Below, in pieces: positions 44,990 to 56,734 of a stretch of 64,000 bases of DNA. This stretch comes from Oikopleura dioica (Eukaryota; Chordata; Appendicularia; Copelata; Oikopleuridae): contig OU015566.1 of NCBI GenBank assembly GCA_907165135.1, forward strand, positions 1,614,501 to 1,678,500. Reading direction: 5' to 3'. A program made the translations under genes and the position numbers. How positions within the stretch are numbered: position 1 is the stretch's first letter; every line of letters starts with the position of its first letter. A model generated the notes under the pieces. It was not told where the DNA came from. It saw nothing but the letters and a program-made list of their open reading frames with translations, and ran no database searches.

Positions 44990-46620
44990 GAATGCAAATC
45001 TTCTTCCACCCTGCTAGTAGAGGTTATTTGCTGGTGCTTTCAATTTCCGGTTTCCACGCCGATGCCTATCCGTAAAGCGTATCCCCACATTGCTGGGCGC
45101 CTCTCGCCTCAACTTACAAAGCTCCTGTCCATGCGGAAACTAAGAGTGGACTTACCAATGGACGTCCATAAGATAATTAAAAAGTAAGTTCAACGATCTG
45201 ATAAGTGAATGACAAAGCTCCCCGAGAAATGCGACTAGAAGTGCAGACAATAGAAGTGCAATATTCCCCGTTTGGCTGCCGCGGAGGAGCGACCCGAGTT
45301 CTTCTGACGTTACTTCCTCAGGCGATAAAAGATTTTGTCTCTATCGAGGTTTCAAATTTTGAGAAAACAGCCGTTCGAGCGAGAGAATATTAAGGCCAGG
45401 CTGACCAATAACGAAGGAAGATAAAGGTCAGCTCATCCCTGCAATGGCCCGTCAAGGAAGAAATTAAGACTTCTCCGGGATCGAGTCCGACGAAGCGACG
45501 CCTCAAATGCGACAAGAACGGAGGTTTCCTGGACAACGTGCAAGATTCGTCGCTCTTTATAACTTCGCGCGCGCATTTGGACATGGAATCGCCAAAGATA
45601 TACCACAGGATGGAAGTTTCTATACTATAGCGGCATCCAAAGGTGAGTCATTTTAGGAAGTTTCGAATAAGTAGATAACCAGATTTGAAAAGATAAATCG
45701 CCTTACATTTATTTAGACTTTGGGACAGAACTAACACGACGCGAACAGATTAAAGTCCGGGTCATAATGGGATCGCGGAAAAATTCAATCAACTTCTGCG
45801 ACATATTTGACGCGCCGAGTCTGGCTTCCGAGCTAGGAGCACGCTGGGCCGAGTGTGAAGCCGATGCAGAGGACATGTGTATTCACGCAAAAAGGTAATC
45901 TAAATTGTCAATTAGATTTTTTATTTGTTAAGGCACATGTTCAACCTCTGCCTGCAGCATCTCAAAATAGCCGAAGCCTTTATTGCCCCACGGGCGCCAA
46001 AGGTTAACGACAGTTCCCGCAATAACCAACTTCTAAAGGCGCTTCGAATCTTTCGGGACGTTGAGCGACTGCTTCGATTTGAAGGTAGAGCTGAGGTCGA
46101 CCGCGAAAAATGCTAAACAGTTATTCTTACAACATAACAATATAATTTTAAGTCGCCGTGCAATTCCTTCAAAGGATCCGGAAATGGTCGGATCGAAACT
46201 TCAGCCTCCTACCATTTTTCAGGATGTACATATCTCTCACGGCAGAGAAACTTCTCTCTTTGAAAATGTAAGTAAGAATCACGTGTTTAAAAACAACGCT
46301 TTCAAATAAGATTTTCACGCCATTGACTAATTATTAAGGACAAAATATCATTCTCAATTGGCGTCACCATTTGCGGGATGGCCCGTTGTGCGGAAGACGA
46401 ACGCCTTCTACGCAAGTATGGATTTTATGGGCTCTTCATCTATATGGAAAGAAGAACAAAGGTTATTTTTGGAACCTTTCGACGGATGACGGTCGAAAGT
46501 ACAGGGGTGTTCCTCGACGCACCGCTAGTCAACGCCTTCCATCCCAACTATTAGTACTTTTACGACGTCGTACAAGAAATCGCGACAGCCAAGGAAAACC
46601 AATATGGCTTTCTTTTTCTA
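44990..46620 (+). pseudogene. Decayed copy of the unknown ~470-residue protein (copy A)
   Basis: The exon blocks match copy B (50350-52078) in order: FIPAMAR, RRFPGQRARFVALYNFARAF, LTRREQIKVRVIMGSR, HMFNLCLQHLKI, FLQRIRKWSDRN, SIGVTICGMARCAEDERLL and KYGFYGLF. The reading frame is broken: TAC in copy B is TAA here (GRN-stop-DF at about 45465). A deletion removes the block around GHYIHEIDCMQEGAW, and the end diverges. The similarity extends upstream of the first exon to about 44990 (TTCCGGTTTCC-CGATGCCT). This marks a segmental duplication, not a retrocopy, since introns are present. Confidence 0.7.
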
Positions 46621-47783
46621 AATAAAACTCTTAATCATTTTCCTAAACTATCCGTCAATATTTCTGACAGTATGTACACTTATGCTTTTAGTGAGGTTCC
46701 CGCTGAGAAACCGCTTTATCATTTCATTTACAGCATACCAATTTTTTCATTTAACTTTCCTGATACAAATTTCTTCTTTATCAATTTAAACACTTCTATC
46801 GATAAATAAATAACCAATTTAATGCATATATTACAATAGATTGTAAGTTAGACCGCCAGGGTGGCAAATGTCAGTTCTTTCATCAGCCTTTTCAAGCGAG
46901 GAATCTTTATGCTTCAGAGATACTTGCAGTTGTGAATTCCTAGCTCGCCCAAGCGAAAAAAATCAGGTGACATCGAGCCCCAACCGTGAAAAATTATGAC
47001 GGAACTGACTGCCTCGGTAATCTGAGTGAAGCCATGACGAATGGCCCTATGCTGCAGTTGACAGATAGCTGACGGAAGCGAAAATGACAAAGGAGACCGT
47101 CAAGTACTTCCTACAGAACTTTCACATAAAATTTTAGATATTCTACAAATCATCCAAAAACAAAATTCTAATACAGCGGCGCGTCAGATACTTCACTAAT
47201 GGAGCTTTCATCATTAGCTCACAATCCTGACAATTATTTTCAAAAAGCGCACAAAAACAACAAGAAAACATCGCGCGTTACCACAAACTCTTGACACGTT
47301 CAGTAGGAAGGAATTCGCAAAACCAAGGTTAATCAAATTTCACGCCAGATAGCACGCTCCGCGTGCAATAGGGCTTTAGAAACACTAGTCTCGTTTTAGA
47401 GAAATATGGTTTTATTTCGAGTAAAAACAAACGAGCGTGAATGTAACCCATGTATAAAAATAAGCTGATACTAATAAATCAAACTTATTTTTTATTGCAA
47501 AAATCTAGTTTTACAAGAATGGATACTAAGAGTTATGTGCGAATACAGTCCGCATTGATTTTAGGTCGACACACTCCAGTGGCATTCTCGATAAAGCGAA
47601 ATTAAACCAGAATCAGACGCGCGAATTTTCTGTGGAGCGCCCCCCTCTTGCACTTTATAAAGCGATGTCAATGACTGCAGCTCATTACCCGAAAAAAAAT
47701 AACCCTTTTAACGAAACAAGACACAGACATCCTGAAAATATCCGCTAGACAGTAATAAACAAAACCGTCGGAGAGCGAAGAAT
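46621..47783. other. Intergenic part of duplicated block A
   Basis: No gene. Short stretches match block B spacers: ATCTTTATGCTTCAG ... TTCCTAGCTCGCCAAG-like text at about 46905, against about 53427, and a CGCATTGATTTTAGGTC-like segment at about 47553, against about 54026. A palindrome lies at 47352. Confidence 0.55.
47352..47366 (-). repeat. Internal palindrome copy (TCC centre)
   Basis: GCACGCTCCGCGTGC, followed by AATAGGGCTTTAGAAAC. The minus strand therefore reads GTTTCTAAAGCCCTATT before the palindrome. Confidence 0.85.
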
Positions 47784-48714
47784 ATGTTTACAACCATGCG
47801 TCCGTTCGGCAACGCACAAGCTGCAAAACTTCTTACGATTATCTGCCTCACTCTTGCGGTCGAGGCTGCCCCAAGAATCAGAACTAATCTTTACGGTCAA
47901 CCATATCTTGTATATGACGACGAAGATTACTTCGAGGATGAAAATGCAGAAGATACTGGAGAAGCTGCTACAAACGCCCCTGCAGACAACAATGATGAAA
48001 CAAAACAATTGCAAACAGGCGGCGCAAAGGCATTCGCTTGGTAATCATTTATATCAGAATTCCGGTTAATTAAATATTAAAGGTTCTTTCTTGTGGTTAC
48101 GATATTCGTTGTCATCACTTGTTTCTTCGGAAAGATAACTCTTGCACTTGAAACATGCTGCGATTCCATATCCAGTTGTTTTCACGGGCGTAAGCCGAGC
48201 GATAGTGAAGAAATCCAGCAGAAAAAACGAGAACAGGAAGCAGAAACACAACGGCGATTAATCGAGCGACAAGAAGAAGTCGCTAACGCGAGAACCGAAT
48301 TCAACTTGAATGTACTCCGAGCAGCGCAAACACAAGCAAATCAACAAGTCCATCCTGATAATTCAGCCGCATTCAGCTCTCCCGCAGTTTTGCGAGCTTT
48401 AGAGGCGCTTAAGGCGGAGATCGATTCTGATACGCCGCGTGAAACAAGCTTCTTTTCCAAAATCAATCCATTCCGCCAGCGCCCTGCACAGTCATCTCCC
48501 ATTATGGTAAATTTTCATCAAAATTCAAACATAAAAACCTTTTATTCAGTCGACTGAAGAGCAGAAACCCCGAATTGTAAACAACTCTCAAAAGACCGTC
48601 ACTCAACAGCGAATTCCCGGTGCGTCACGACTGGCCGATCGAACTTACTTGCCTGAACCTGCAGTTGCTGCTAAACCTGCACGAACCGGAAGTCAACTCA
48701 GCAGATTCGAATAA
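47784..48714 (+). CDS. Type I membrane protein, copy A
   Basis: The start at 47784 (MFTTMRPFGNAQAAKLLTII) leads into a signal peptide ending near VEAAP. A short acidic ectodomain follows (YDDEDYFEDENAEDTGE), then KAFAW at an intron of about 40 nt. The next exon encodes the membrane segment (FFLVVTIFVVITCFFGKI), a Cys-rich juxtamembrane stretch (ETCCDSISSC), a long coiled coil (QKKREQEAETQRRLIERQEE) and the block SPAVLRALEALKAEIDSD. SKINPFRQR follows, and a Pro/Ser-rich tail ends in SQLSRFE. It is the shorter paralogue of the gene at 54194-56250. Function unknown; the layout suggests a surface or organelle membrane protein with a cytoplasmic coiled coil. Confidence 0.6.
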
Positions 48715-49234
48715 AACATCCAGATTTTAACTGCCACTGAACATGCCTGAATGAAATACAAAATTCGTTAATAAACTCAGTAATTGATAATTAAACTTAG
48801 ATAATTTCATGTTGGCAAACCTTTCGCAATTCAGATAGAAAATAAAAAATTATGGCGCTCCGCGCCTATAAACAATAGGATAAAAATTTCCAAGATCATT
48901 AGATTTTCAAGGCAAAGTGAAATGTATAATTCTCACGTTTAAGTTAGTCGTCTTTTACCATAAAGATTTCTAGGATGATTAGTCGGTAGGCTTTAGTCCG
49001 GGAAATTTCACTTCTTTCTACACAGAAATCTCGATGGTCAACTTTTCTCTTATCACGCTAGATCTTGACTTTTAACTTTTATTGATAAAGAAAACAAGTA
49101 GGAGATTTGAAAAGTACGAGGAGAAATTTTATTAAAATATTCTATTTAGAACAAGAAAATGATCAACAATAAAATACCAACAAATTTCCACGGTCGGCCT
49201 TTTTCAGCACGCAGTGTCAGTGACTCGGATCAAT
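48715..49234. other. Intergenic, with a shortened palindrome
   Basis: No gene seen. GGCGCTCCGCGCC at 48854-48866, next to CTATAAACAATAGGA, is a shortened palindrome copy with a TCC centre. Confidence 0.55.
48854..48866 (-). repeat. Shortened internal palindrome (TCC centre)
   Basis: GGCGCTCCGCGCC. The arms are shorter and differ from the consensus at mirror positions, so pairing is kept. Confidence 0.7.
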
Positions 49235-49641
49235 TTATAGTTCTTTAAGACAGCCATTGCACGCTTCGGTAATCTCGATCGAAGCGTCCTCGCTGGAATT
49301 GAGCAAGTTCAATGCCGCATCGAATAAGCCGCGAACTTAAGAATGAACAATTTTTTAAGAAACTCTGTTTACCTTCATCCAAATCAAGTCCTGCAATGTC
49401 GACAGTCATCGAGCTTCCATCATTCTCGGTCTTGGTGATCTTAAGCTGCCATTTTCCCATCTTGACAAGATTTTCTAATCTCTTCAAAGGATAATTATTT
49501 TTATGTAGCAAATAACAATCGTTAAAACCTCTCGGAAGCAAGGCGGACGTGACCCAAAAAATTATAATCCAATTGAGGACATTTTTGAAAAAAGGCGCGA
49601 TATTCAAACATGTACAGATCCGAAATTAAGCTCAGCTCCAT
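49235..49641 (-). CDS. Unidentified ~103-residue protein, three exons
   Basis: The start at 49641 gives MELSLISDLYMFEYRAFFQK. Exon 1 ends near 49532 at GAG-GTTTTAAC. Exon 2 (about 49485-49375) reads KMGKWQLKITKTENDGSSMT and VDIAGLDLDE, a strand-rich stretch. Exon 3, after a 37-nt intron, reads RGLFDAALNLLNSSEDASIE and ends with the pair EACNGCLKEL before TAA at 49235-49237. The phases join cleanly. No family recognised. It runs against its neighbours. Confidence 0.5.
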
Positions 49642-50340
49642 GATTGCGCCAATTAATTGACTTTCGTCTCTCTTTTTTCGAAGGATAAAAACCCATTAAA
49701 AGAAAATTGACGACGAAAGTGTTAAATTTACAAGCGAGAAAAAGTGATACGAAAAGAAAAAACGATTACAGATTTGTCGTTTCTAATGAAATAAGGATAG
49801 TTTTAGGGAAGAAAACTGACAAACTTAAAAATTGTTGAGCAAAAAAAAAGCTTCTTTGTTGCTTCTTGCACGAACCATTCCACTCCGCTGATTGCTGTGA
49901 TGCAGTCTATTTCCGGTTTCCGCATTGATGCCTGTCGATCAGAAGTACTGAGCGTGAACCGTATCGCCGCGATACTGCTTTGGCGCCCCTTAGCTAAGCT
50001 TATAAAGCTTTACCAGCTACAATGGAAGCAGAAACACTAGAATCTTCACCAAACAACGAAATCGATAACAAATATCAAACGAAAGGATGGACGCCCTTCA
50101 AATAATAAGAAAGTAAGTTCAGAGATCAGATAAATTAGATGACATTTAATGGTCCCGTTTTACAGTCTAAAATACAACTGTAATAAAGATGTCTTTTTTA
50201 AAAATTCGGAATTTCAAATAGATACACAAGCATCACTTTTTGACTCAAGGAGTCGTTATATTAACTGAGGATTTTCGTGTTCTTCAAACTTTCGGCCAAA
50301 TTCTTTAAATACCATTCTAAAATAAATATTTTAGCCACGC
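49642..50340. other. Leader region of copy B
   Basis: Contains the segment also found upstream of copy A (CTATTTCCGGTTTCCGC and following, from about 49908), which sets the left limit of the duplicated block. No independent gene seen. Confidence 0.45.
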
Positions 50341-50347
50341 AGACCAA

Positions 50348-52078
50348 TTGAGAAGAATCGATACAAGTCAGTTCATCCCTGCAATGGCCCGCCTATCTCA
50401 AGGAAGAAATTACGACTTCTCCAGAATCGAGTACGACGTTACCACGCCTCACATGCGACGAGCACGGAGGTTTCCTGGACAACGCGCGAGATTCGTCCAT
50501 TTTCATAACTTCACGCGCGCATTTGGACATGGAATCACTGAAGAAATGCTGCAGAATGGAAGTTTTTATACTATTTCGACATTCAAAGGTAATCATTTTA
50601 TGGCAGTTTCATAACTAGTAGATATCCAGATTTGAGAAGATAAATTGCCTAACATTTGATTTAGACTTTGAGACAGGACTAACACGACGCGAACAGATTA
50701 AAGTCCGGGTCCCAATGGGATCGCGGCATAATTCCATCAACTTCTGCGACATATTTTACACGTTTTGTAAAGCGGTGGATGAAGTGGCTTCCGAGCTAGG
50801 AGAACGCTGGGCCGAGTGTGGAGCTGATGCAGGAGACATGTGTGTTCACGCAAAGAGGTAATCTTAATTGTCAAATTAGTTTTTTTATTCGTTAAGGCAC
50901 ATGTTAAACCACTGCCTGCAGCATCTCACAATGGCCACAACTGAGGTGTTGACACTTCTTGATCTCACAGGTAATACATTTTGTGTTAAATGATAACTTA
51001 TTCTTAATAGGCCACTACATCCATGAGATCGATTGCATGCAAGAAGGTGCTTGGAGTACTTACGGCTTCGACCAGCCGAAGATGCAATATCTCTTCGTTT
51101 ATCGCTTCGCACAGGTTTGACAAAGTATAAAGAGAGTAGCTTAAATTGAAATTAGAAACTGGTCGACCAAAGAGCGCCCTGCCAAGAAGCTAACGCACTC
51201 ATCGTCCCCCGCCACCTGATGGTTCAAGACTGTACGTGTCTTAACCAGCTTCTCAACGCGCTCCGCATCTTTGGGGACACCGAGAGATTGGTTCGCTTCG
51301 AAGACAGAGTCGAAGCTGGCCGTGATTACGGTAAACAATATAGTCTTTTGAAAAAAAAAATAAAAATATAACTAGTCGCCGTACAGTTCCTTCATGGGAT
51401 CCGAAACTGGCCAGATCAGAATCTCGACCTTCTCAAATTTTTCGGCATGTACATATTTCTTACAGCAGAGGCACATGCTTTTTTGGGAAACGTGAGTAGT
51501 TAAGCAGATGTAATAGTATTTATATGAACTTATCATACTATATTTTTCGCGTTCAATACTCAATCTTTTTAGGACGAAATTGCATGCTCCATAGGTCTCA
51601 CCATTTGCTGGATGGCCCGAAGCGCAGACGACGAACGCCTACTTATGAAGTACGGCTTCTACGGCTTGTTCGTAGACATGATCCGAAGAGCAAAGGTGAT
51701 TTATGGAGACTTTCGTCGGGTGGAAGTGGAACATACTGGGGAATTCATCGACGCAGCACCAATCGACGCCTTCCATCCCAACTGTGAGTAAAAAATTTTC
51801 ATAATAATCAACCCCCAAATAGAGAATTTTATCATTTTTTAGTTCGAAACATCAATCTCGTGCCAAAGGGCATGGGGCGCTTGTGGGTGGGGACTGAAAC
51901 AATGAGAATTTATCCAGGACGACTGCCCGCAAATGGTTCGCTGGCGATTGTGCCCATCAACAACGAACGAGAGGGAAATGCGTATCGCCGACTGTACCCA
52001 GATGACCTTGCACGAATGCGTCTGAATTACCGAGAGGGAAGAGACGCTGATATCCGTGGCCTACGCGAACATTACTAG
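50348..52078 (+). CDS. Unknown ~470-residue protein, intact copy B
   Basis: About nine exons chain in frame with introns of 40-70 nt. They begin with IDTSQFIPAMARLSQGRNYD, then RRFPGQRARFVHFHNFTRAF, LTRREQIKVRVPMGSRHNSI, SINFCDIFYTFCKAVDEVAS, HMLNHCLQHLTMATTEVLTL, GHYIHEIDCMQEGAWSTYGF, APCQEANALIVPRHLMVQDC, WPDQNLDLLKFFGMYIFLTA, SIGLTICWMARSADDERLLM and VPKGMGRLWVGTETMRIYPG. The last exon ends in an Arg-rich segment (GRDADIRGLREHY) at 52078. Eight or more cysteines and many conserved aromatic residues suggest a globular protein. The start is uncertain: the frame is open upstream of the first Met at about 50350. Not recognised; a structural role is only a guess from its duplication with the membrane proteins. 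Confidence 0.6.
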
Positions 52079-52610
52079 TGCAGACGAAAACAATACCTGC
52101 TGCAAGCATTCATGTGAGTTATTTTTTGTTTCTCCGCAACCCATTTAATTACCCGTCAATAATAACCGTCTTCCCCGACTCAACATCTTTAACATTTGTT
52201 TGTATCTCTTAAAACTCGCTTTTACCTTACGTAGATTCATTCCAGCGCTTTCATACTTCATATGCTTATTAAGTTAATCTCATTATTCCTCTCTTACATT
52301 TAATATTCTACTGTGATGGTTTACACTTTATTGAAATGTTTGGAAATAAATAAAACAGATCGAAAAAGATTTTAACTTTCCTGAAGTTTTGTATTTAATC
52401 ACTTGTCAACAATGACCGACAGGGTTCATCTAAATTCACAGATAAGGAAATGCACTTTCTTTTAAAAAGGACAAATACTGCAGTTGAGTAGCAATACACG
52501 AAAAAGGACACAAGCAAAAATAAAAGTACAGATAATGGATGCCTAGATCTAATCTTCGGACGTAGTGTGAGACGAGCCTAAGCCGGATTCCTGAATCAAA
52601 ATGAACTTCA
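52079..52610. other. Intergenic, no gene seen
   Basis: AT-rich, with no open frames of note. It contains the 3' flanks of copy B and of the minus-strand RING gene. Confidence 0.45.
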
Positions 52611-52615
52611 TTCAT

Positions 52616-53088
52616 TTAATAACAAATTTTAACCTTCGATTCATCAGCTAGTTGCTTGAGTTCATTTTGAGCATTTTGCCATTGCTCATAAGCCAAATTA
52701 ACTTGATTCTTCTTTTTTTGCAAAAGAATATTTTGTATAAATTTCTTTTGAAGAGTAAAAAGGTCCACAATAAGCTGCTGGCGATATTTCTCCTCATCAG
52801 ACTTGAGGAAGAGCTCTTTCTGAAGTAAATTGATTGAACCCCCGTGAAACAAAAGAACCTTACAATATCCCGGTCACGAATTGGAAGCTTGCACACCCAA
52901 CAAAAAGGAAGCGAAACAGGTTCAGTTATCATGTATGCATCAAGGCAAGGTTTGCAAACCTCAAAGCAGCATAAATGATCGTTACAGCCGACCATTTTTG
53001 GACGCATAACATTATGGTAAGGGTACTTGCAACGAGTACAGAAATCATCTTCAAAAATAAGATTTTTCCAAGGCTTATCCATTGCCAA
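52616..53088 (-). CDS. RING-like protein E with coiled coil
   Basis: The start near 53082 (MDKPWKNLIFEDDFCTRCKY) gives a Cys/His set: CTRC, GCNDHLCCFEVCKPC and FCWVCKLPIRDRD, a RING or RING-like module. A 46-nt intron (GTAAGG to TTCAG, about 52865-52820) leads to a helical second exon with EEKYRQQLIVDLFTLQKKFI and YEQWQNAQNELKQLADESK, ending at 52616. Size about 140 residues. Likely an E3 ligase. It is the only gene on the minus strand inside block B. Confidence 0.6.
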
Positions 53089-54193
53089 GTTTCTCTTTCG
53101 GAATGCAACTTCAAAATTCAGCGGAAAATTTTTATTTTTATCTCAAATCAACGATTGTCAATTGGAAAACCCAATTTTTACGTAGGTTCAATATGGCTTT
53201 TCGACCCGCGCGCGTTGTTGATGCAGTCACATCTGCGAAATCGGTTAATCGAATCTCTAATATTTGTTAACTTGAAATAACATAATATTGAGAAAATAAT
53301 ATAGAGTGAAATAAATTTTTAATGAAAAATAAATGTAAACAAAAGATGCCAACCTCTTTTCTAAAGTAGCAATCTACCAAAACGAAGCAAAAAGGTCCGT
53401 TACGCACATTGGTAAGATCAATCAGCGAATCTTTATGCTTCAGCAACATTCGCAACTGTAAATTCCAGGCTTGCCAAGGAAGATGATTGAGATGGCCTCA
53501 AAACTCAAGCGTGAAAAGAAGATGGAACTGACAGACCAGCAGCATCTCGATGACAAGCATAAATAAGAGGAAACTTGCTCCACTGAACCGATTCAAAGCA
53601 AACCAAAATCTCGGAAAGGAATTAAATTGTCAGTAGACCGCCGACACATAAAAATCAAATCTAAACTCACTTTTAAGTAGATCAATACCTCACAATTTTA
53701 TTTGTGCTTATGAAAGCCAGATAGAAATCAACAAGGCACTTAACGGACTATTCTTGGCTTAACTTCTTACAGGCTTATCTTTTAATCTAAAAACTGAAAA
53801 GCCCGAGAAATACGAGGGCTTGAACGAATTCCCGAAAAGGGATATATTTCAGGACAATAATTCACAGAAATTTCAGAAAAGTTTCACTTTATTCCCAAAT
53901 TAAAGGTATCCGTTAAAAGTTAAATTAATCACGCTCAAACAATTTTCATATTGCCTTTGATAATATAAAGTAAGTTAATTTTAATAAAAATTATTCGCAA
54001 GCAAGAATATAATAAAGCCCCAATACCGCATTGATTTGAGGTCAGTGCGCTTCAGTGCCCAACAAAGTGAATCCAAAATCGGCCACAATTTAGCGCTATA
54101 AACACACTACAGCGACACCCCATTTTTCGCATTATAAGGCGGAGCGAACTAGAAAAAATCATCAACTGAAAAGAAAATTCCCTTTTCATTAGA
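53089..54193. other. Intergenic part of duplicated block B
   Basis: No gene seen. It shares short segments with 46621-47783, from the CTTTATGCTTCAG segment at about 53430 to the CGCATTGATTTGAGGTC segment at about 54026. Open frames at 52975-53280 are antisense to the RING gene start. Confidence 0.5.
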
Positions 54194-56250
54194 ATGAGCG
54201 CCGAGAAGCAACAACTAATAGTTGACCCATACATAAAAGACCTAGAAGACCAAATTGCCGCGATTGACAATGGTCAAAAACCCGAAATGCCTGGACCTGC
54301 AATTTTCCACAATTTATTCATCACACAACGACGAGCCCGTCTGACAGAAGAACTCGAACAAGCAAAGAAACGAGTCTCAATGTGGCAACCCGCGAGACCT
54401 CAGCAGAGAGTTCCATCAGCATGCGAAATCGTCACTCTCAATTATATGGTATATATTTGTTTCTTCCTTGCGATAATCGCGGCTGTTGTCTGGTTCCTGA
54501 AATATACGGGACTATGGAAATTCGCGGCATGGGTGGGCAAAGGAATATACTACCTTGTAAAAGGATGCGTAAGTAACAGACAAACATAGAAAACATAATA
54601 ATTGTTCTGTCTAGTCATGGATCGCCGGAAAATTCCACCAACGTTTCGAAGAGCCAGAAATCAATCTTATTGATCTAGAAGATATCAACAAAGACTATTT
54701 CAATGGAACGATCTCCGAGGCAGGACTGGATGCAATTCGTGAACTGGATCATAATGCACTACTAAAGATGGCAAGTGAAATCGAATTGGAACAAGTTGAG
54801 CAAGTTGCAGATCACATGATAGAAGATATCTTCTCAGAAGACATCGCCTCAGCCATCGAGAATGCTTTCTCCCAAATGCGACGATGGATCGAGACACTTT
54901 TCTTTGAAACAGTGGATGATGGAAGAGCTCGACGAGGAGCGGAAACAATGGTATCATCCTTCCGTCCACTCGCCAAAGCACGGGCTGCAATCGATCGAAT
55001 TGATCTAGAAGATATCAACAATGAATATTTCAATGGAACGATCACTGAGACTGGACTGGATGCAATTCGTGAACTTGATCACAATGAACTACTGAAAATG
55101 GCAAGTGTTATCAAGCTAGAGCAACTTGAACGAGCTGCTGATCACATAATAGAGGATATTTTCTCTACAGACATCTCATCACCCATCGAAGCAGCTATCT
55201 CAAAATTGAGACATTGGTTTGAGAAACTATGGTTTGAAACACTTGATGAAACGCCAGCAACAGTGATAAAACGAGTGCGCCGAGGAGCAGAAACAATGGT
55301 ATCAGCCATCCGTCCACTCGCCAAAGCACGAGCTGCCCAACTCATCGTCATATCAAACCAACTTCTTTCAGTCGACGGGGCACCCGAATCCAGACAACCC
55401 ATTGTCATGCCAGAAGTCAATTACATTGCCAATGACGAATCGGAAAACACACTAGAAGCGACTGCCAGTGCTGCTGCATACACCGATGACGCAACAAAAA
55501 ATCTACAAGTTGGCAGCGTGAAAACATTTGCGTGGTGAGAACTATAAAACGAACAATACGCTTATAGTCTTTCAGGTTCTTTCTTGCGCTAGCCATCGTC
55601 GTTGTCATTACATGTTTTATTGGGAAAATTAGCTTGGTCCTGGAGACATGCTGCGAATGCGTATCAAATTTTTTCAAAATGTGCCAACCTACAGACGCCG
55701 AAAGAGCTCTACAAATGCGTCACAGTCAAAACAGAGAGCGGCGAGAAGAACTGCGATTCCAACAACAGCAACTGAAAGCAGAGGCACAACGGCGGCTGAA
55801 CGAAAGGAAGCAGCAAATAGCTGATGCTAGAACAGAATTCAATTTAAATGTACTCCGGGCCGCGCAATCACAAGCAACACAGCAAGTCAAGCTAGCGGGA
55901 GTAGACGCAGCATTCGGATCACCAGCAGTTTTGAGAGCTCTAGAAGGACTTGAAGCCGATGCTGAATCAGTGCCGCAAAGAGGATCGAACTTTCTAAGCA
56001 AAATCAACCCATTCAACCAACGTCAATTGTATTCTTCCGGCAAAATGGTACAAGTTATTTTATGATCAACACTAAAACATATTAGCAACCTGCGGAAAGA
56101 CCAACTTCACATGAGGACAGCCCACCAAAATACTCATCTCTGCAAGAAACACCTGACGTCGCACGTATGACCATCCGAACAACAGCATCTGAGCCCATCG
56201 TGGCAGCTCAACCATCACGAACCACCAGTCAGTTAAATCGATATGAATAA
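54194..56250 (+). CDS. Membrane protein with internal duplication, copy B
   Basis: The start at 54194 (MSAEKQQLIVDPYIKDLEDQ) opens a short helical N-terminus. A first membrane segment follows (YICFFLAIIAAVVWFLKYTG) and then an intron at 54570-54615. A domain of about 110 residues is repeated twice in tandem, each copy with LIDLEDINKDYFNGTI-like start, AGLDAIRELDHNALLKMAS and RRGAETMV-x-RPLAKARAA. After KTFAW and a 40-nt intron comes a second membrane segment (FFLALAIVVVITCFIGKI), ETCCECVSNFFKMC, a coiled coil and SPAVLRALEGLEADAES. It ends in a Pro/Ser-rich tail with SQLNRYE. The C-terminal half is paralogous to 47784-48714, but the N-terminal half is not. One model could also be two genes, the second starting near 54768. 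Function unknown. Confidence 0.6.
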
Positions 56251-56734
56251 GCATTCTGTCATTATCCAATTGTCCTTTTTTATTCACCATATCTAATTGC
56301 GCTACATAAATAAAACAGAAGTCAAACTAAAGTTGTTATCAATAACTAAGAAAATCACATGATTCTATTAATATTTGTAATCGAGAAAAATTTTAATTGA
56401 AATAATATTTTATGTAAAACAAACTTTTAATGAAAAGGAAACTACAGCAAGAATAAATTATTTTTCATCTTGAGACTTATATATTCTTCCAATAAATTCG
56501 TGTTCATCTTCTCCTAAAAAAGCTTTGAGATGAAAAATTAAAACACTAGACCTACATTCTCGATGGACGATAATAGGTAATAGGTAATTTATAAAGTCCA
56601 AATCGCCAACTTCGCATCTCATTGACCTTCAGAGAATCGTCTTCTTAAGACAAGTCGCAATAATTAAGCCAACATGGGGAAATCGTTAAAAATCTTCTTT
56701 AAGCACTTGATTCTGTCACTGGAACAGTCGATTC
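56251..56734. other. Spacer before the right TIR
   Basis: About 480 bp, AT-rich, no gene seen. Confidence 0.45.
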
